Shown here in pieces: positions 18,066 through 27,456 of a stretch of 64,000 bases of DNA. Source of the DNA: SAR86 cluster bacterium (lineage in GTDB: Bacteria > Pseudomonadota > Gammaproteobacteria > Magnimaribacterales > AG-339-G14). The number at the start of each line of letters is the position of its first letter. Within the stretch, counting starts at the first letter, position 1. The stretch spans positions 457,288 to 521,287 of the forward strand of contig CP097974.1 in the NCBI GenBank assembly GCA_023703675.1. The letters are read 5' to 3'. The notes beneath the pieces are model-generated. The model was not told where the DNA came from, made no database searches, and worked only from the letters and a program-made list of their open reading frames with translations. Made by a program: the position numbers and the translations under genes.

Positions 18066-18376
18066 TAAAAGACGATATAGAGCTAAATTTGAAAAATAAT
18101 TTGGAAATTTACTTTTTAGAAGTAATAAACGAAAGCAATATGCATAACACGCCTGATGGAGCTGAATCGCATTTTAAAATAACAGTTGTTTCCGATTTTT
18201 TTGAAGAAATGCGAGCAGTTCAAAGGCACCAAAAAATATACCAAATTCTATCGGAAGAAATGAAGAAAATTCATGCCATCGCGATTCATCCATTTACACG
18301 CAACGAGTGGAAAGATATTTCAGGAGATGACTTAAAATCTCCAAATTGCCTTGGTGGAGAGAATGCAGAAAAGTAA
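18062..18376 (+). CDS. bolA: BolA-family protein
   Basis: Small protein that partners monothiol glutaredoxins in iron-sulfur handling and affects morphology and stress response. The core LEVINESNMH...AESHFKITVVSDFFEEMRAV followed by RHQKIYQIL and the AIAIHPFTRNEW strand is a full BolA signature, with the conserved His residues. 104 residues. It overlaps both the GPH symporter and trhO, so it probably sits in the same transcript without a functional link to transport. Symbol given by family; a BolA paralogue such as IbaG is less likely because of the HFKI.VVSD..E pattern and length. Confidence 0.88.
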   Translation: MIKDDIELNLKNNLEIYFLEVINESNMHNTPDGAESHFKITVVSDFFEEMRAVQRHQKIYQILSEEMKKIHAIAIHPFTRNEWKDISGDDLKSPNCLGGENAEK

Positions 18377-19247
18377 AAAATTTTTTATAGCTACATTCTA
18401 CAAATGCTTTAGCTTTGAACAGATTAAATTATTAGAAAATCTTTTAAAAAGGCAATTTAAAAAACTTAAAATTGTGGGCACTGTCATCCTCACCTCTGAG
18501 GGAATTAATTCTACAATTGCATCCCAAAATTCAGTTTCTTTAAAAAAAGGAATAGCATTAATTGAAAAATACTGCGGAAATTTAGAGATAAAAAATTCGA
18601 TATCCGATAAGCAGCCTTTTAAAAAATTAAAAATAAAGCTTAGACAAGAGATTGTTCCATCCGGAATAAATCTAAGAATTGATAATCACAAAGGTAAATA
18701 CGTTGATCCAGAAGATTGGCATGATTTTATTTCTCAAAAAGACGTTCAAACAATAGATGTCAGAAATGAATACGAAATTGAAGTTGGAACTTTCAAAAAT
18801 TCTATTTCTCCAAAAACAAAAAATTTTAGAGAATTTAATAAATACATCGTAGATAACAAAAAGCTCTTGAATAGAAAAAAAATTGCTATCTTCTGCACGG
18901 GAGGCGTTAGATGCGAAAAGGCTTCTGCAATGTTTTTAGAAAACGGAGTGGAAAATGTTTTTCAACTAAAGGGCGGAATTTTAAATTATTTTGAAAAGTC
19001 TAAAAATACTGACAAATGGGAAGGAGAATGTTTTGTTTTCGATGATAGAGTTACACTTAAAACTAATTTGGAGCCTGGCAATTTTTATCAATGTTTTGCA
19101 TGTAGAAGACCTTTGTCTAATAAAGATCTGTTAAAGCCTGAATATCTTAAAGGAGTTTCTTGTCACAAATGTTTTGATGAAAAAACAGATGAAGACAGAC
19201 TCAGATATAAAGAGAGACATAAACAATATAAAAATCAGCAATTATGA
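18363..19247 (+). CDS. trhO: tRNA uridine(34) hydroxylase TrhO (rhodanese family)
   Basis: Catalyses O2-dependent hydroxylation of wobble uridine in certain tRNAs (formerly YceA). It shows an N-terminal ferredoxin-like region (ATFYKCF, LTSEGINSTIA), a rhodanese domain with IDVRNEYEIEVG and the active Cys in FCTGGVRCEKAS (residue 178 from this start), then FVFDDRV and a C-terminal CFACRRP/CHKC cysteine cluster. The frame is open from TTG 18351, but ATG 18363 has GGTGG six bases upstream and is preferred; it overlaps bolA by 14 nt. About 294 residues, shorter than E. coli (350). Confidence 0.92.
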   Translation: MQKSKKFFIATFYKCFSFEQIKLLENLLKRQFKKLKIVGTVILTSEGINSTIASQNSVSLKKGIALIEKYCGNLEIKNSISDKQPFKKLKIKLRQEIVPSGINLRIDNHKGKYVDPEDWHDFISQKDVQTIDVRNEYEIEVGTFKNSISPKTKNFREFNKYIVDNKKLLNRKKIAIFCTGGVRCEKASAMFLENGVENVFQLKGGILNYFEKSKNTDKWEGECFVFDDRVTLKTNLEPGNFYQCFACRRPLSNKDLLKPEYLKGVSCHKCFDEKTDEDRLRYKERHKQYKNQQL

Positions 19248-21685
19248 TATCCGCTAACTTAATTACTGAAAGCCCAAAATTAGTTTTATTTATTATTTTC
19301 TCTTTACTTATTCTAATTGGAGCAGGAGCTTCTAATTTCGATTTAGATGCATCTTCAGAGACTTTACTTTTAGAAAACGACCCTGATTTAAAACTTTATA
19401 GGGACTCAGCAAAAACTTATGGCTCAACAGATTTCTTAGTAGTAACCGTAACTCCAGACGAACCTATTTTTAAAAAATCTTCAATTGAAACCTTCAAAAA
19501 ACTTATTTTTGAGCTATCCAACGTCGATGGTATTGAAAGCGTTCTAAGTTTGCTTGATGCGCCATTAATTGAAGCAAATAAAAATTTGTCGTTGTCTGAA
19601 GTTGCGGATCAAGTTTCAACTCTTGACTCAATTGATCCTGACATAGAAAAAGCTAAACGAGTTTTCAATACAAATGAGGTTTATAAAAACTTATTAATTA
19701 GCGAAGATTTAAAAACTACTGCCATACAACTTACTTTAAAAAGAAATATAACTTACGAAAATTTAATCAACGAGAGATATTCCATCAATGATCAATTAAA
19801 TCCTGAATTTAATTCAAGGCTTGAAATAGTAAATGAGGAAATTCAAAAGGAAAGGGAGTTAATATCAACTAAAGAAGAAAAATTAGTTGAAGAAATAAGA
19901 AGCATTCTTAAAAATTATAGTTATTTTGGCGAACTCTTCTTAGGAGGGGCAGCCATGATAACCGTAGATACTATTAATTTTATTTCACAAGATTTATTAA
20001 CTTTTGGGTCGGCTGTTTTTTTGATTTTTATTCTAGTTTTAGGCGTTATTTTTAAGCAATTTAGGTGGGTGGCAATTCCATTAAGCGCGGCTTTATTTTC
20101 TTCCATTATCTCAATAGGGGTAATAGGTTGGCTCGAATGGAAAGTAACAGTTGTATCCGCGAATTTTGTTTCGATAGTAATGATAATAAGCTTGTCTTTG
20201 GCTGTGCATCTTATTGTTAGATACCAAGAGCTAAACCATAAACTTGACTTAGATCAGAAAGCTTTGGTAAGTGAAACTTTGAGACAGATGTTCTTACCAT
20301 GCCTTTATACAGCTTTGACGACCGTTGCTGCTTTTGCTTCACTTGTTATAAGTGATATCAAGCCACTTATAGATTTTGGATTCATGATGGTGATTAGTAT
20401 TGTTTCTATTTTTATTTTTACATTTATTTATTTTGGATCTTTGAACGCTTTATTATCCAAAACTAACGTAAGTCTAAAACCAGTGTCTGAAAGCTTAACT
20501 AATAAGATATTTTCTTGGGTAGAAAAAAGAATCAATACAATTCTTATTCTTACATTTTTTGTAATTTTTTTATCTGTAGTTGGATTTAATAAATTAACCG
20601 TAGAAAATAAATTCATCGACTATTTCAAATCTTCATCTGAGATATACAAAGGATTATCCTTGATAGATAAAAAACTTGGTGGCACTGCTACTTTAGATGT
20701 AATTATTGATGCTCCAAGCATGGGTCAAGAAGCAGATTTTGCATTTGAAGATGATTTTGATGAGGGTTTTGGTGACTCCTTGGCGGATGAAATTCAGGAA
20801 CAGGGTTATTGGTTTACCTCTGAAAACCTGATTTTTTTAGAATCGATTCATGATTATTTAGAAGGCAGAAATGAAATAGGAAAGGTCTTATCAGTTTCAA
20901 GTGGAGTAAAAATTGCTGAAATAGCAAATAATAATAATAGGCTTTCTGATGTTGAACTGGCTTTATTGAGAAGTTTATTACCAGAAGAAATAGAGTCTCA
21001 ACTTTTAAGTTCCTATATAAGCAGTGATGACAATCAAGTCAGATTGACAGCTAGAGTTATAGAATCGCTTGAAGGATTGAATAGAAAAACTCTTATTGAA
21101 TCCATAGACGCCGATTTACAAAACGTTTTTGGTCTAGACGTTAATCAATATTCTTTAACAGGCATATCAGTTATTTACAGCAATTTATTACAAAGTCTAT
21201 TTGGTTCCTTGTTTGGGAGCATGAGCATAGTATTTGTATCAATTTTTTTGATGTTTTTGATACTTTTTAAATCCTTAAACTTAGCTTTATTAGGAATGGT
21301 TCCAAATTTTTTATCTGCTGGAGCAGTGATAGGGACAATCGGACTGCTAGGTATTCCGTTAGACGTTATGACAGTTACTGTTGCAGCTGTAAGTGTGGGA
21401 ATGGGGGTAGATAATACAATTCATTATATTTTTAGATTTAAAAAAGAATACTTAGCATCAAATAATTATCTAATGGCGTCAAAAAATACACATACGACGG
21501 TAGGAAAAGCGCTTCTTTACACCTCTTTAACCATAATATTTGGTTTTTTATCTTTAACAATTTCAAATTTTAATCCAACAGTCTATTTTGGGCTTTTTAC
21601 TGCATTAGCTATGATCATGGCTGTTATAAGTTCTTTAGTGCTTTTACCTGCTTTGCTGATTAAACTTAAACCTTTGAAAGTATAA
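19244..21685 (+). CDS. MMPL/RND-superfamily exporter (HAE3 type)
   Basis: Large inner-membrane permease made of two similar halves, each with one leading helix, a big periplasmic loop and about five more helices. Features include LDASSETLLLENDP at the start of the first loop, SLSLAVHLIVRYQE and GMGVDNTIHYIFRF, the paired helix signatures of MMPL exporters. 813 residues. The second loop carries a very acidic insertion near residues 490-520 (FEDDFDEGFGDSLADE). The ATGA overlap with trhO and abutment to the racemase gene imply cotranscription. Relatives move lipids, hopanoids or hydrophobic drugs; substrate here unknown. Confidence 0.87.
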   Translation: MISANLITESPKLVLFIIFSLLILIGAGASNFDLDASSETLLLENDPDLKLYRDSAKTYGSTDFLVVTVTPDEPIFKKSSIETFKKLIFELSNVDGIESVLSLLDAPLIEANKNLSLSEVADQVSTLDSIDPDIEKAKRVFNTNEVYKNLLISEDLKTTAIQLTLKRNITYENLINERYSINDQLNPEFNSRLEIVNEEIQKERELISTKEEKLVEEIRSILKNYSYFGELFLGGAAMITVDTINFISQDLLTFGSAVFLIFILVLGVIFKQFRWVAIPLSAALFSSIISIGVIGWLEWKVTVVSANFVSIVMIISLSLAVHLIVRYQELNHKLDLDQKALVSETLRQMFLPCLYTALTTVAAFASLVISDIKPLIDFGFMMVISIVSIFIFTFIYFGSLNALLSKTNVSLKPVSESLTNKIFSWVEKRINTILILTFFVIFLSVVGFNKLTVENKFIDYFKSSSEIYKGLSLIDKKLGGTATLDVIIDAPSMGQEADFAFEDDFDEGFGDSLADEIQEQGYWFTSENLIFLESIHDYLEGRNEIGKVLSVSSGVKIAEIANNNNRLSDVELALLRSLLPEEIESQLLSSYISSDDNQVRLTARVIESLEGLNRKTLIESIDADLQNVFGLDVNQYSLTGISVIYSNLLQSLFGSLFGSMSIVFVSIFLMFLILFKSLNLALLGMVPNFLSAGAVIGTIGLLGIPLDVMTVTVAAVSVGMGVDNTIHYIFRFKKEYLASNNYLMASKNTHTTVGKALLYTSLTIIFGFLSLTISNFNPTVYFGLFTALAMIMAVISSLVLLPALLIKLKPLKV

Positions 21686-22819
21686 ATGGGACCTTTATCT
21701 GGAATAAAAATAGTTGAATTTGCCGGTCTGGGCCCAGGACCTTTTTGTGGAATGATTTTGGCTGATATGGGCGCTGATGTCATAGTAGTCGACAGAATCG
21801 AAAATTACGGCAAAGCAAAAACAAATGATCTCGCGAGCAGAGGGAAAAAATCAATTGCAGTCGATTTAAAAAATCCTGAATCAAAGGATTTGATTCATTC
21901 TCTTGTAAAAAATGTAGATGCACTGTTAGAAGGTTTGAGACCAGGAAAAATGGAAAAACTAGGTTACGGACCAGATGATTTACTATCAATAAATCCAAAA
22001 TTAATTTACGGCCGAATGACAGGGTGGGGTCAAACAGGAAGTTTTTCTCCCGAAGCAGGTCATGACATTAATTATATTGCTCTCACAGGAGCTTTGGGAG
22101 CCATGGGCTCAAAAGACACACCACCTTTCCCTCCATTGAATTTAGTCGGAGATTTTGGCGGCGGCGGAATGTTATTGGCTATGGGTATATGTGCAGCTTT
22201 AGTTGAGAGTTCTAAATCGGGAAAAGGCCAAGTGATTGATGCAGCAATGACCGATGGATCTGCATTGCTTATGACAATGATGTATGGAATGTATAGCGCT
22301 GGCCAATGGAAAGATCAAAGAGATTCAAATTTATTGGATGGAGCTGCACATTTTTATGGTTGTTATGAATGCAAGGATAATAAATACATATCAATCGGCT
22401 CTATTGAGCCTCAGTTCTATGCTGCTTTAATTAGATGCATGCAATTAGATGAAACTACTTTTAATAATCAATTTGATCAAAAACAATGGCCAGAACTAAA
22501 AAAAATAGTTTCTGAAAGATTTAAAACTAGGACTAGAGACGAGTGGTGTGAAATTTTTAAGGGAAATGATGTTTGTTTTGCTCCAGTTCTTTCTTTACAG
22601 GAATCAGTAAATTATCAGCACAATAAAGATAGAAAAACTTTTGTAGAAATTGCAGGAATTAATCAACCAGCTCCAGCTCCAAGATTTTCCAGAACTGAGA
22701 GCGAAGTTAAACATCCTCCTCTTAAAGTAGGAAGTAATACGCAAGAAATTATAGATGGATTGAACTTAACTATGGATACTGACTTTTTGATAAGTCAGAA
22801 TATTATCCGTTTAGATTAA
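21686..22819 (+). CDS. Alpha-methylacyl-CoA racemase (CaiB/BaiF family)
   Basis: Family III CoA-transferase fold. The residues used by Mycobacterium tuberculosis racemase MCR are present at identical positions: His126 and Asp127 in EAGHDINY, Asp156 in LVGDFGGG and Glu241 in SIEPQFY. That supports epimerisation of 2-methylacyl-CoA rather than CoA transfer, for example in degradation of branched or sterol-type chains. 377 residues. It begins directly after the MMPL stop, and its tail overlaps convergent tatD by 17 nt. The AtuA/carboxylase set at 57-64 kb is a possible metabolic partner (inference). Confidence 0.9.
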   Translation: MGPLSGIKIVEFAGLGPGPFCGMILADMGADVIVVDRIENYGKAKTNDLASRGKKSIAVDLKNPESKDLIHSLVKNVDALLEGLRPGKMEKLGYGPDDLLSINPKLIYGRMTGWGQTGSFSPEAGHDINYIALTGALGAMGSKDTPPFPPLNLVGDFGGGGMLLAMGICAALVESSKSGKGQVIDAAMTDGSALLMTMMYGMYSAGQWKDQRDSNLLDGAAHFYGCYECKDNKYISIGSIEPQFYAALIRCMQLDETTFNNQFDQKQWPELKKIVSERFKTRTRDEWCEIFKGNDVCFAPVLSLQESVNYQHNKDRKTFVEIAGINQPAPAPRFSRTESEVKHPPLKVGSNTQEIIDGLNLTMDTDFLISQNIIRLD

Positions 22820-23591
22820 AGAAATTTAAGCTATTTAAATAAATCTGGTTTTGTATTTCTTCACTAGTCTCACTTCTTAAAGAAACTATTTTATTAAAAA
22901 TTTCTGGTAAAAACTTTGGTTCATTTCTTCGACCTTTAACTTTTAAATTTTTTGGAAGTAAATACGGAGAGTCTGTTTCAATCATGAGTTTGTTCAGGGG
23001 AATTTCTTTAATAGCTTTTTCTAAGTCTTTTCCTCTTATAGGATCACATAGCCATCCAGTTATACCTATAAATAAATCCATATTTAAATATTCATCTAAT
23101 TCTGAAATATTTCCAGTAAAACAATGGACAACGGCTTTTGATTTTATTTTTACATTATTAATACATTCTAAAAATAATTTATGAGCATCCCTCTGGTGGA
23201 GAAACATTGGCATGTTTAAATCATTAGCAATTTCTATGTGTGTATGAAATGATTCAATTTGTTTTTCTTTTGAAGAAAAATTTCTATTGAAGTCTAATCC
23301 GGTTTCGCCTATTGCCTTAACGTTTTCACTTGAAGCCAATTTTTTTAACATTGGTTTGGAAGATTCATCAAAATTATCAGCATAGTGAGGGTGAATACCT
23401 ACTGTAGAAATTAAATTTCTATGGAACTCTTTTGTAATTTCAATACATTTTTCGCTATCTTCAATTGAAGTACCAGTGAGACAAATTCTATCAACACTAT
23501 TTTTAAAGGCATTTTCAATAACATTCTTATAATCATTATTGAACGACTCATGTGTTAAATTAACCCCGATATCAAAAAATCTTTCTTGCAT
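22803..23591 (-). CDS. tatD: TatD-family 3'-5' DNase
   Basis: Metal-dependent nuclease of the amidohydrolase fold. FFDIGVNLTHESF at the N-terminus, VGIHPH, AIGETGLDFNRNFSSKE, AADLNMP-like FLHQRDAH, VVHCFTG, FIGITGWLCD, IETDSPYLLP and RRNEPKFLP closely follow E. coli TatD itself rather than YcfH or YjjV. 262 residues. It stands alone on this strand between the racemase and thioesterase genes, 33 nt from the latter's start, so the two divergent promoters are compressed. Confidence 0.93.
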   Translation of the reverse strand: MQERFFDIGVNLTHESFNNDYKNVIENAFKNSVDRICLTGTSIEDSEKCIEITKEFHRNLISTVGIHPHYADNFDESSKPMLKKLASSENVKAIGETGLDFNRNFSSKEKQIESFHTHIEIANDLNMPMFLHQRDAHKLFLECINNVKIKSKAVVHCFTGNISELDEYLNMDLFIGITGWLCDPIRGKDLEKAIKEIPLNKLMIETDSPYLLPKNLKVKGRRNEPKFLPEIFNKIVSLRSETSEEIQNQIYLNSLNFFNLNG

Positions 23592-23624
23592 ATAAAATAT
23601 TTATAAATTTTTTATCATTTAATT

Positions 23625-24440
23625 ATGAAAACGCCTTTCGAACACTTTAAATCAGATATATCTGTTGTACAAATCGATAAAAATCATTACGAGGGAAACG
23701 TTTCAGATATGTGGAGTATAGGAAAAACACCTAATGGTGGTTACACCATGGCTTTAGCTGCTAAGGCTATTTCTGAAAGCCTTGAACATAAGGACCCGCT
23801 AATAGTTACAGCAAATTATTTAAATAGATTAAATTTTGGAAAAATAGATATAAAGGTTGAGACTCTTCCAAGCACAAGAAGTTTGAGCTCTGCAAGAGCT
23901 ACTATGATTCAAGACAATGAAATAAAAGTAATTTTCACAGCAACCTTTACCGATCTCTCGAAGGCAACAGGTCTAAATAAAGCTTTTAAAAAAGAACCTA
24001 TTTTTGAAAAATATGAAGATTGCCATCTTCACGCTTTCAAAGAAGGGTTTAATCCTGGTTTAGAAAAATTTATAGAAAAAAAATATTGTTCTGATTCAAT
24101 TTGGTGGAAAGCAAAAGATAATAATCAAAATAAGAATGCAGTGTTAAATTTATATATGTCTTGGCCGGATAAAGAAAAAGCAGATTTATATAGTTTGATT
24201 TTATTTCTAGACGCTACTACACCGCCTATTTTTAACAATATGGGATCGGTTGGATGGGTGCCAACAATAAGCTTGACAAGCCACATACGATCTTATCCTT
24301 CAGAAGGACCGCTAAAAGTCACAGCTAAAACAGAATTTATTACTTCTGGATATATCGAGGAAGATAGAGAAATATGGGATTCAAAAGGAAATCTAGTTGG
24401 TCAATCGAAACAGCTAGCTAAATTAAGAATAAAGAAGTAA
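23625..24440 (+). CDS. Acyl-CoA thioesterase, double-hotdog type
   Basis: Predicted cytoplasmic thioesterase hydrolysing acyl-CoA. N-terminal hotdog contains the helix NGGYTMALAAKAI and strand VTANYLNRLNFG; the second hotdog has SLILFLDATTPPIF, TISLTSHIRSYPSEGPL and DREIWDSKGNLVGQSKQLAKL, the usual TesB-like ending. 271 residues. It follows tatD divergently and precedes the MoxR gene by 53 nt. Substrate length cannot be judged. The family call is firm; the exact paralogue is not. Confidence 0.85.
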   Translation: MKTPFEHFKSDISVVQIDKNHYEGNVSDMWSIGKTPNGGYTMALAAKAISESLEHKDPLIVTANYLNRLNFGKIDIKVETLPSTRSLSSARATMIQDNEIKVIFTATFTDLSKATGLNKAFKKEPIFEKYEDCHLHAFKEGFNPGLEKFIEKKYCSDSIWWKAKDNNQNKNAVLNLYMSWPDKEKADLYSLILFLDATTPPIFNNMGSVGWVPTISLTSHIRSYPSEGPLKVTAKTEFITSGYIEEDREIWDSKGNLVGQSKQLAKLRIKK

Positions 24441-24493
24441 TTTTTTTACTTTTTGATATTATAGATACTCTTTATTAGTCACGGAGACAAACT

Positions 24494-25342
24494 ATGCAAT
24501 TTAAAGGAACAAAAACATATATCTCAACAGAAGATCTCAGCTTATCTGTCAATGCATCTGTAAATTTAGAAAAACCATTATTAATCAAAGGAGAACCTGG
24601 GACTGGTAAAACTATGCTCGCTGAAGAAATTGCAAGTGCTCTGAAGGTTCCTTTAATTGAATGGAACATAAAATCTACTACTAAAGCCCAACAAGGACTT
24701 TACGAGTATGACGCAGTAACAAGATTAAGAGATTCTCAATTGGGAGATGAAAGAGTTAAAGACATATCAAACTACATCGACAAAGGTAAATTATGGGAGG
24801 CCTTTCAAAGTGATGAAAGGGTCGTTTTATTAATTGATGAAATAGATAAAGCCGATATTGAATTTCCAAACGATCTACTGCAAGAATTAGACAAAATGGA
24901 GTTTTATGTTTACGAAACAAAAGAAACTATTAAAGCAAAACATAGACCAATAGTTGTTATAACTAGTAATAATGAAAAAGAACTTCCGGATGCTTTTTTA
25001 AGAAGATGTTTTTTTCACTATATTTCTTTTCCAGACAGAGAGACAATGAAAAAAATAATTAAAGTTCATCATCCAAAAATAAAAGAAAAATTAGTCAAGG
25101 AAGCCTTAGACATATTTTTCGACGTTAGGAAAGTTCCTGGAATTAAGAAAAAACCATCTACTTCAGAATTGGTAGACTGGTTGAAACTTCTTATGGCAGA
25201 TGACTTACCAGATGAGATATTGAAAAATAGAGATCCATCTAAAGCTATTCCTCCATTATATGGAGCCTTAATTAAAAATGAACAAGACGTGCAGCTTCTC
25301 GAAAGATTAGCTTTTATGACAAGAAGAGAATCAAACAACTAG
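24494..25342 (+). CDS. MoxR-family AAA+ ATPase
   Basis: AAA+ ATPase thought to act as a chaperone-like assembly or metal-insertion factor together with VWA proteins. Walker A GEPGTGKT (33-40), Walker B LLIDEIDKAD, sensor 1 VITSNNEKELPDAFLRRC with the arginine finger, and a winged C-terminal region. 282 residues. The CoxE-like VWA gene begins at the next base after its stop codon. A Shine-Dalgarno (CGGAGA at 24481-24486) precedes the ATG. No carbon monoxide dehydrogenase or methanol dehydrogenase genes are nearby, so the target is unknown. Confidence 0.9.
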   Translation: MQFKGTKTYISTEDLSLSVNASVNLEKPLLIKGEPGTGKTMLAEEIASALKVPLIEWNIKSTTKAQQGLYEYDAVTRLRDSQLGDERVKDISNYIDKGKLWEAFQSDERVVLLIDEIDKADIEFPNDLLQELDKMEFYVYETKETIKAKHRPIVVITSNNEKELPDAFLRRCFFHYISFPDRETMKKIIKVHHPKIKEKLVKEALDIFFDVRKVPGIKKKPSTSELVDWLKLLMADDLPDEILKNRDPSKAIPPLYGALIKNEQDVQLLERLAFMTRRESNN

Positions 25343-26518
25343 ATGCTAATAAATTTATTTAATACGTTAAAAGATACAGGAGTTCCATGCACTCTAAGGG
25401 AGCTTTTAGATTTATTGACTGCATTAGATAAAAGACTTGTTTTTGCCAATACCAATGAATTTTATTTTTTATCTAGAGCTATCTTGGTAAAAGATGAAAA
25501 AAATTACGATAAATTTGACAGAGCGTTTGATATTTATTTTAAAGGCCTTGAGACTTTAGATGATGTTATTCAGGCATTAATACCCGATGAGTGGTTGAGA
25601 AAAGAATTTGAAAAATTTTTGACTCCTGAGGAACTAGAAAAAATTAAATCTATGGGAGGCTTAGAAAAATTACTCGACGAATTTAAAAAGAGACTTGAAG
25701 AACAAAAAGAGAGGCATGAAGGCGGGGATAAGTGGGTCGGAACTGGTGGAACCTCTCCTTATGGAAATTCAGGAATGAATCCAGAAGGTATTAGAGTTGA
25801 TGGCGAGGGCAAGGAAGGTAAAGCAGTAAAAGTTTGGCAAAAAAGAGATTTTAAAAATTTAGACGATTCAATTGAATTAGGAACAAGAAATATCAAAATC
25901 GCTCTTAGAAGATTAAGAAAATTTGTTAGAGAATCTCACAACGAAGAATTTGATTTAGATGGGACTGTTAAATCTACAGCAAAAAATGCAGGATTATTGG
26001 ATATTAAAATGGTTCCTGAAAAAGCTAATGCTGTAAAGGTAATCGTTTTATTTGATGTAGGCGGCTCAATGGATCCACACGTAAAAATTTGCGAAGAATT
26101 ATTCTCCGCATGTAAGACAGAATTTAAAAACTTAGAATATTTTTATTTTCATAACTTCATTTATGAAACTGTTTGGAAAGATAATAGCCGAAGACATAAT
26201 GAGAGAATTGAGACAACTGAGTTATTTCAAAAATATTCTCAAGATTACAAAATTATATTCATTGGTGATGCAACCATGGCTCCTTACGAAATCACCAATG
26301 CTGGTGGAAGTATAGAACATTGGAATGAAGAACCAGGCTCTTTGTGGATGAAGAAATTTTATTCAAACTTTGAAAAGTTAATTTGGTTAAATCCTGTTCC
26401 ACAAGATCATTGGGACTATTCAGCTTCTATAGAGCTCTCAAGGACATTGATTGATGATCAAATGTATCCTTTAACTATTAAGGGATTAGAAGACGGAATG
26501 TCTTTTCTCACTAAATAG
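25343..26518 (+). CDS. CoxE-like von Willebrand factor A protein
   Basis: Partner of the upstream MoxR ATPase. The N-terminal half is charged and helical with a glycine-rich segment (GGDKWVGTGGTSPYGNSGMN); the C-terminal VWA domain opens with the metal-site motif LFDVGGSMDPH and contains FIGDATMAPYEI. In this family the DxGGS form of the MIDAS motif is normal. 391 residues, no signal peptide or membrane segment, so cytoplasmic. Zero spacing to the moxR stop indicates translational coupling. MoxR/VWA pairs usually activate a metalloenzyme or complex encoded nearby, but the adjacent genes here are an ABC exporter. Confidence 0.85.
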   Translation: MLINLFNTLKDTGVPCTLRELLDLLTALDKRLVFANTNEFYFLSRAILVKDEKNYDKFDRAFDIYFKGLETLDDVIQALIPDEWLRKEFEKFLTPEELEKIKSMGGLEKLLDEFKKRLEEQKERHEGGDKWVGTGGTSPYGNSGMNPEGIRVDGEGKEGKAVKVWQKRDFKNLDDSIELGTRNIKIALRRLRKFVRESHNEEFDLDGTVKSTAKNAGLLDIKMVPEKANAVKVIVLFDVGGSMDPHVKICEELFSACKTEFKNLEYFYFHNFIYETVWKDNSRRHNERIETTELFQKYSQDYKIIFIGDATMAPYEITNAGGSIEHWNEEPGSLWMKKFYSNFEKLIWLNPVPQDHWDYSASIELSRTLIDDQMYPLTIKGLEDGMSFLTK

Positions 26519-26538
26519 TAATCTAATTCATCTTTATT

Positions 26539-27456
26539 TTGGAAAAAGTAGCTATAAATATACAAAATCTTTGCAAGGTTTACCCTAAAGATCTTAGGGC
26601 ATTGAATGAAGTGAATCTTAAAGTAAATTCAGGAGACTTTTACGCGCTACTAGGGCCAAATGGAGCAGGAAAATCTACATTAATCGGAATAATAAGTTCA
26701 ATCGTAAACAAAACAAGTGGGAAAGTTGAAATTTTAGGAATAGACATAGATAAAAATCATGCTCTAGCGAAGAAGAAAATGGGAATAGTTGGACAGGAAG
26801 TAAATTTTAATCAATTCGAAACGGTTTATCAGATTCTTACTCAACAAGCAGGATATTACGGATTGAATAAAAAGGTCATAAAAAATAATAGTGAATATTA
26901 TTTAAAAGCTTTGGATCTCTGGGATAGAAGAAATGAGCAAGGAAGATCTTTGTCGGGAGGTATGAAAAGAAGATTAATGGTTGCTAAAGCTTTAGTTAAT
27001 GAACCTGAATTACTGATTCTTGACGAACCAACTGCTGGAGTCGACATTGAATTAAGAAGATCTCTTTGGGAGTTTTTAGAAGAAATAAATAACAAAGGCA
27101 CAACAATAATTCTTACGACTCATTATCTAGAGGAGGCTGAAAAACTCTGTAAAAATATTTCAATAATAGATCAAGGAAAAATAGTTAAGGAATCTTCAAT
27201 GAAATCCTTGCTAAGCGAGTTAGAATCAGAAATATATATTTTTGAGACTAAAGAGAAGATATCTGAGGACATTGATTTTGATAAATTGAAAATTAAACTT
27301 TTAGATGATAATAGTTTTTCTGTTCAAGTTCATAAGTCCGTAGGGGTCAATGAGATTTTGAAAGAATTTCAATCAAAAAATATTGAAATAAATAGTATTC
27401 ATAATGAAACTAATCGTTTGGAAGAACTTTTTCTTAAATTAACTAAACAAGAATGA
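26539..27456 (+). CDS. ABC transporter ATP-binding protein (YadG-like)
   Basis: ATPase subunit of an ABC-2 type exporter. Walker A GPNGAGKST, Q-loop VGQEVNFNQFE, signature LSGGMKRRL, Walker B LLILDEPTAGVD and switch TTHYLEEAE are intact. A C-terminal region of about 85 residues follows, as in YadG. 305 residues from TTG at 26539; no ATG is available before the first strand. The permease gene overlaps its end by 4 nt. The substrate of YadG/YadH-type systems is not established. Confidence 0.9.
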   Translation: MEKVAINIQNLCKVYPKDLRALNEVNLKVNSGDFYALLGPNGAGKSTLIGIISSIVNKTSGKVEILGIDIDKNHALAKKKMGIVGQEVNFNQFETVYQILTQQAGYYGLNKKVIKNNSEYYLKALDLWDRRNEQGRSLSGGMKRRLMVAKALVNEPELLILDEPTAGVDIELRRSLWEFLEEINNKGTTIILTTHYLEEAEKLCKNISIIDQGKIVKESSMKSLLSELESEIYIFETKEKISEDIDFDKLKIKLLDDNSFSVQVHKSVGVNEILKEFQSKNIEINSIHNETNRLEELFLKLTKQE

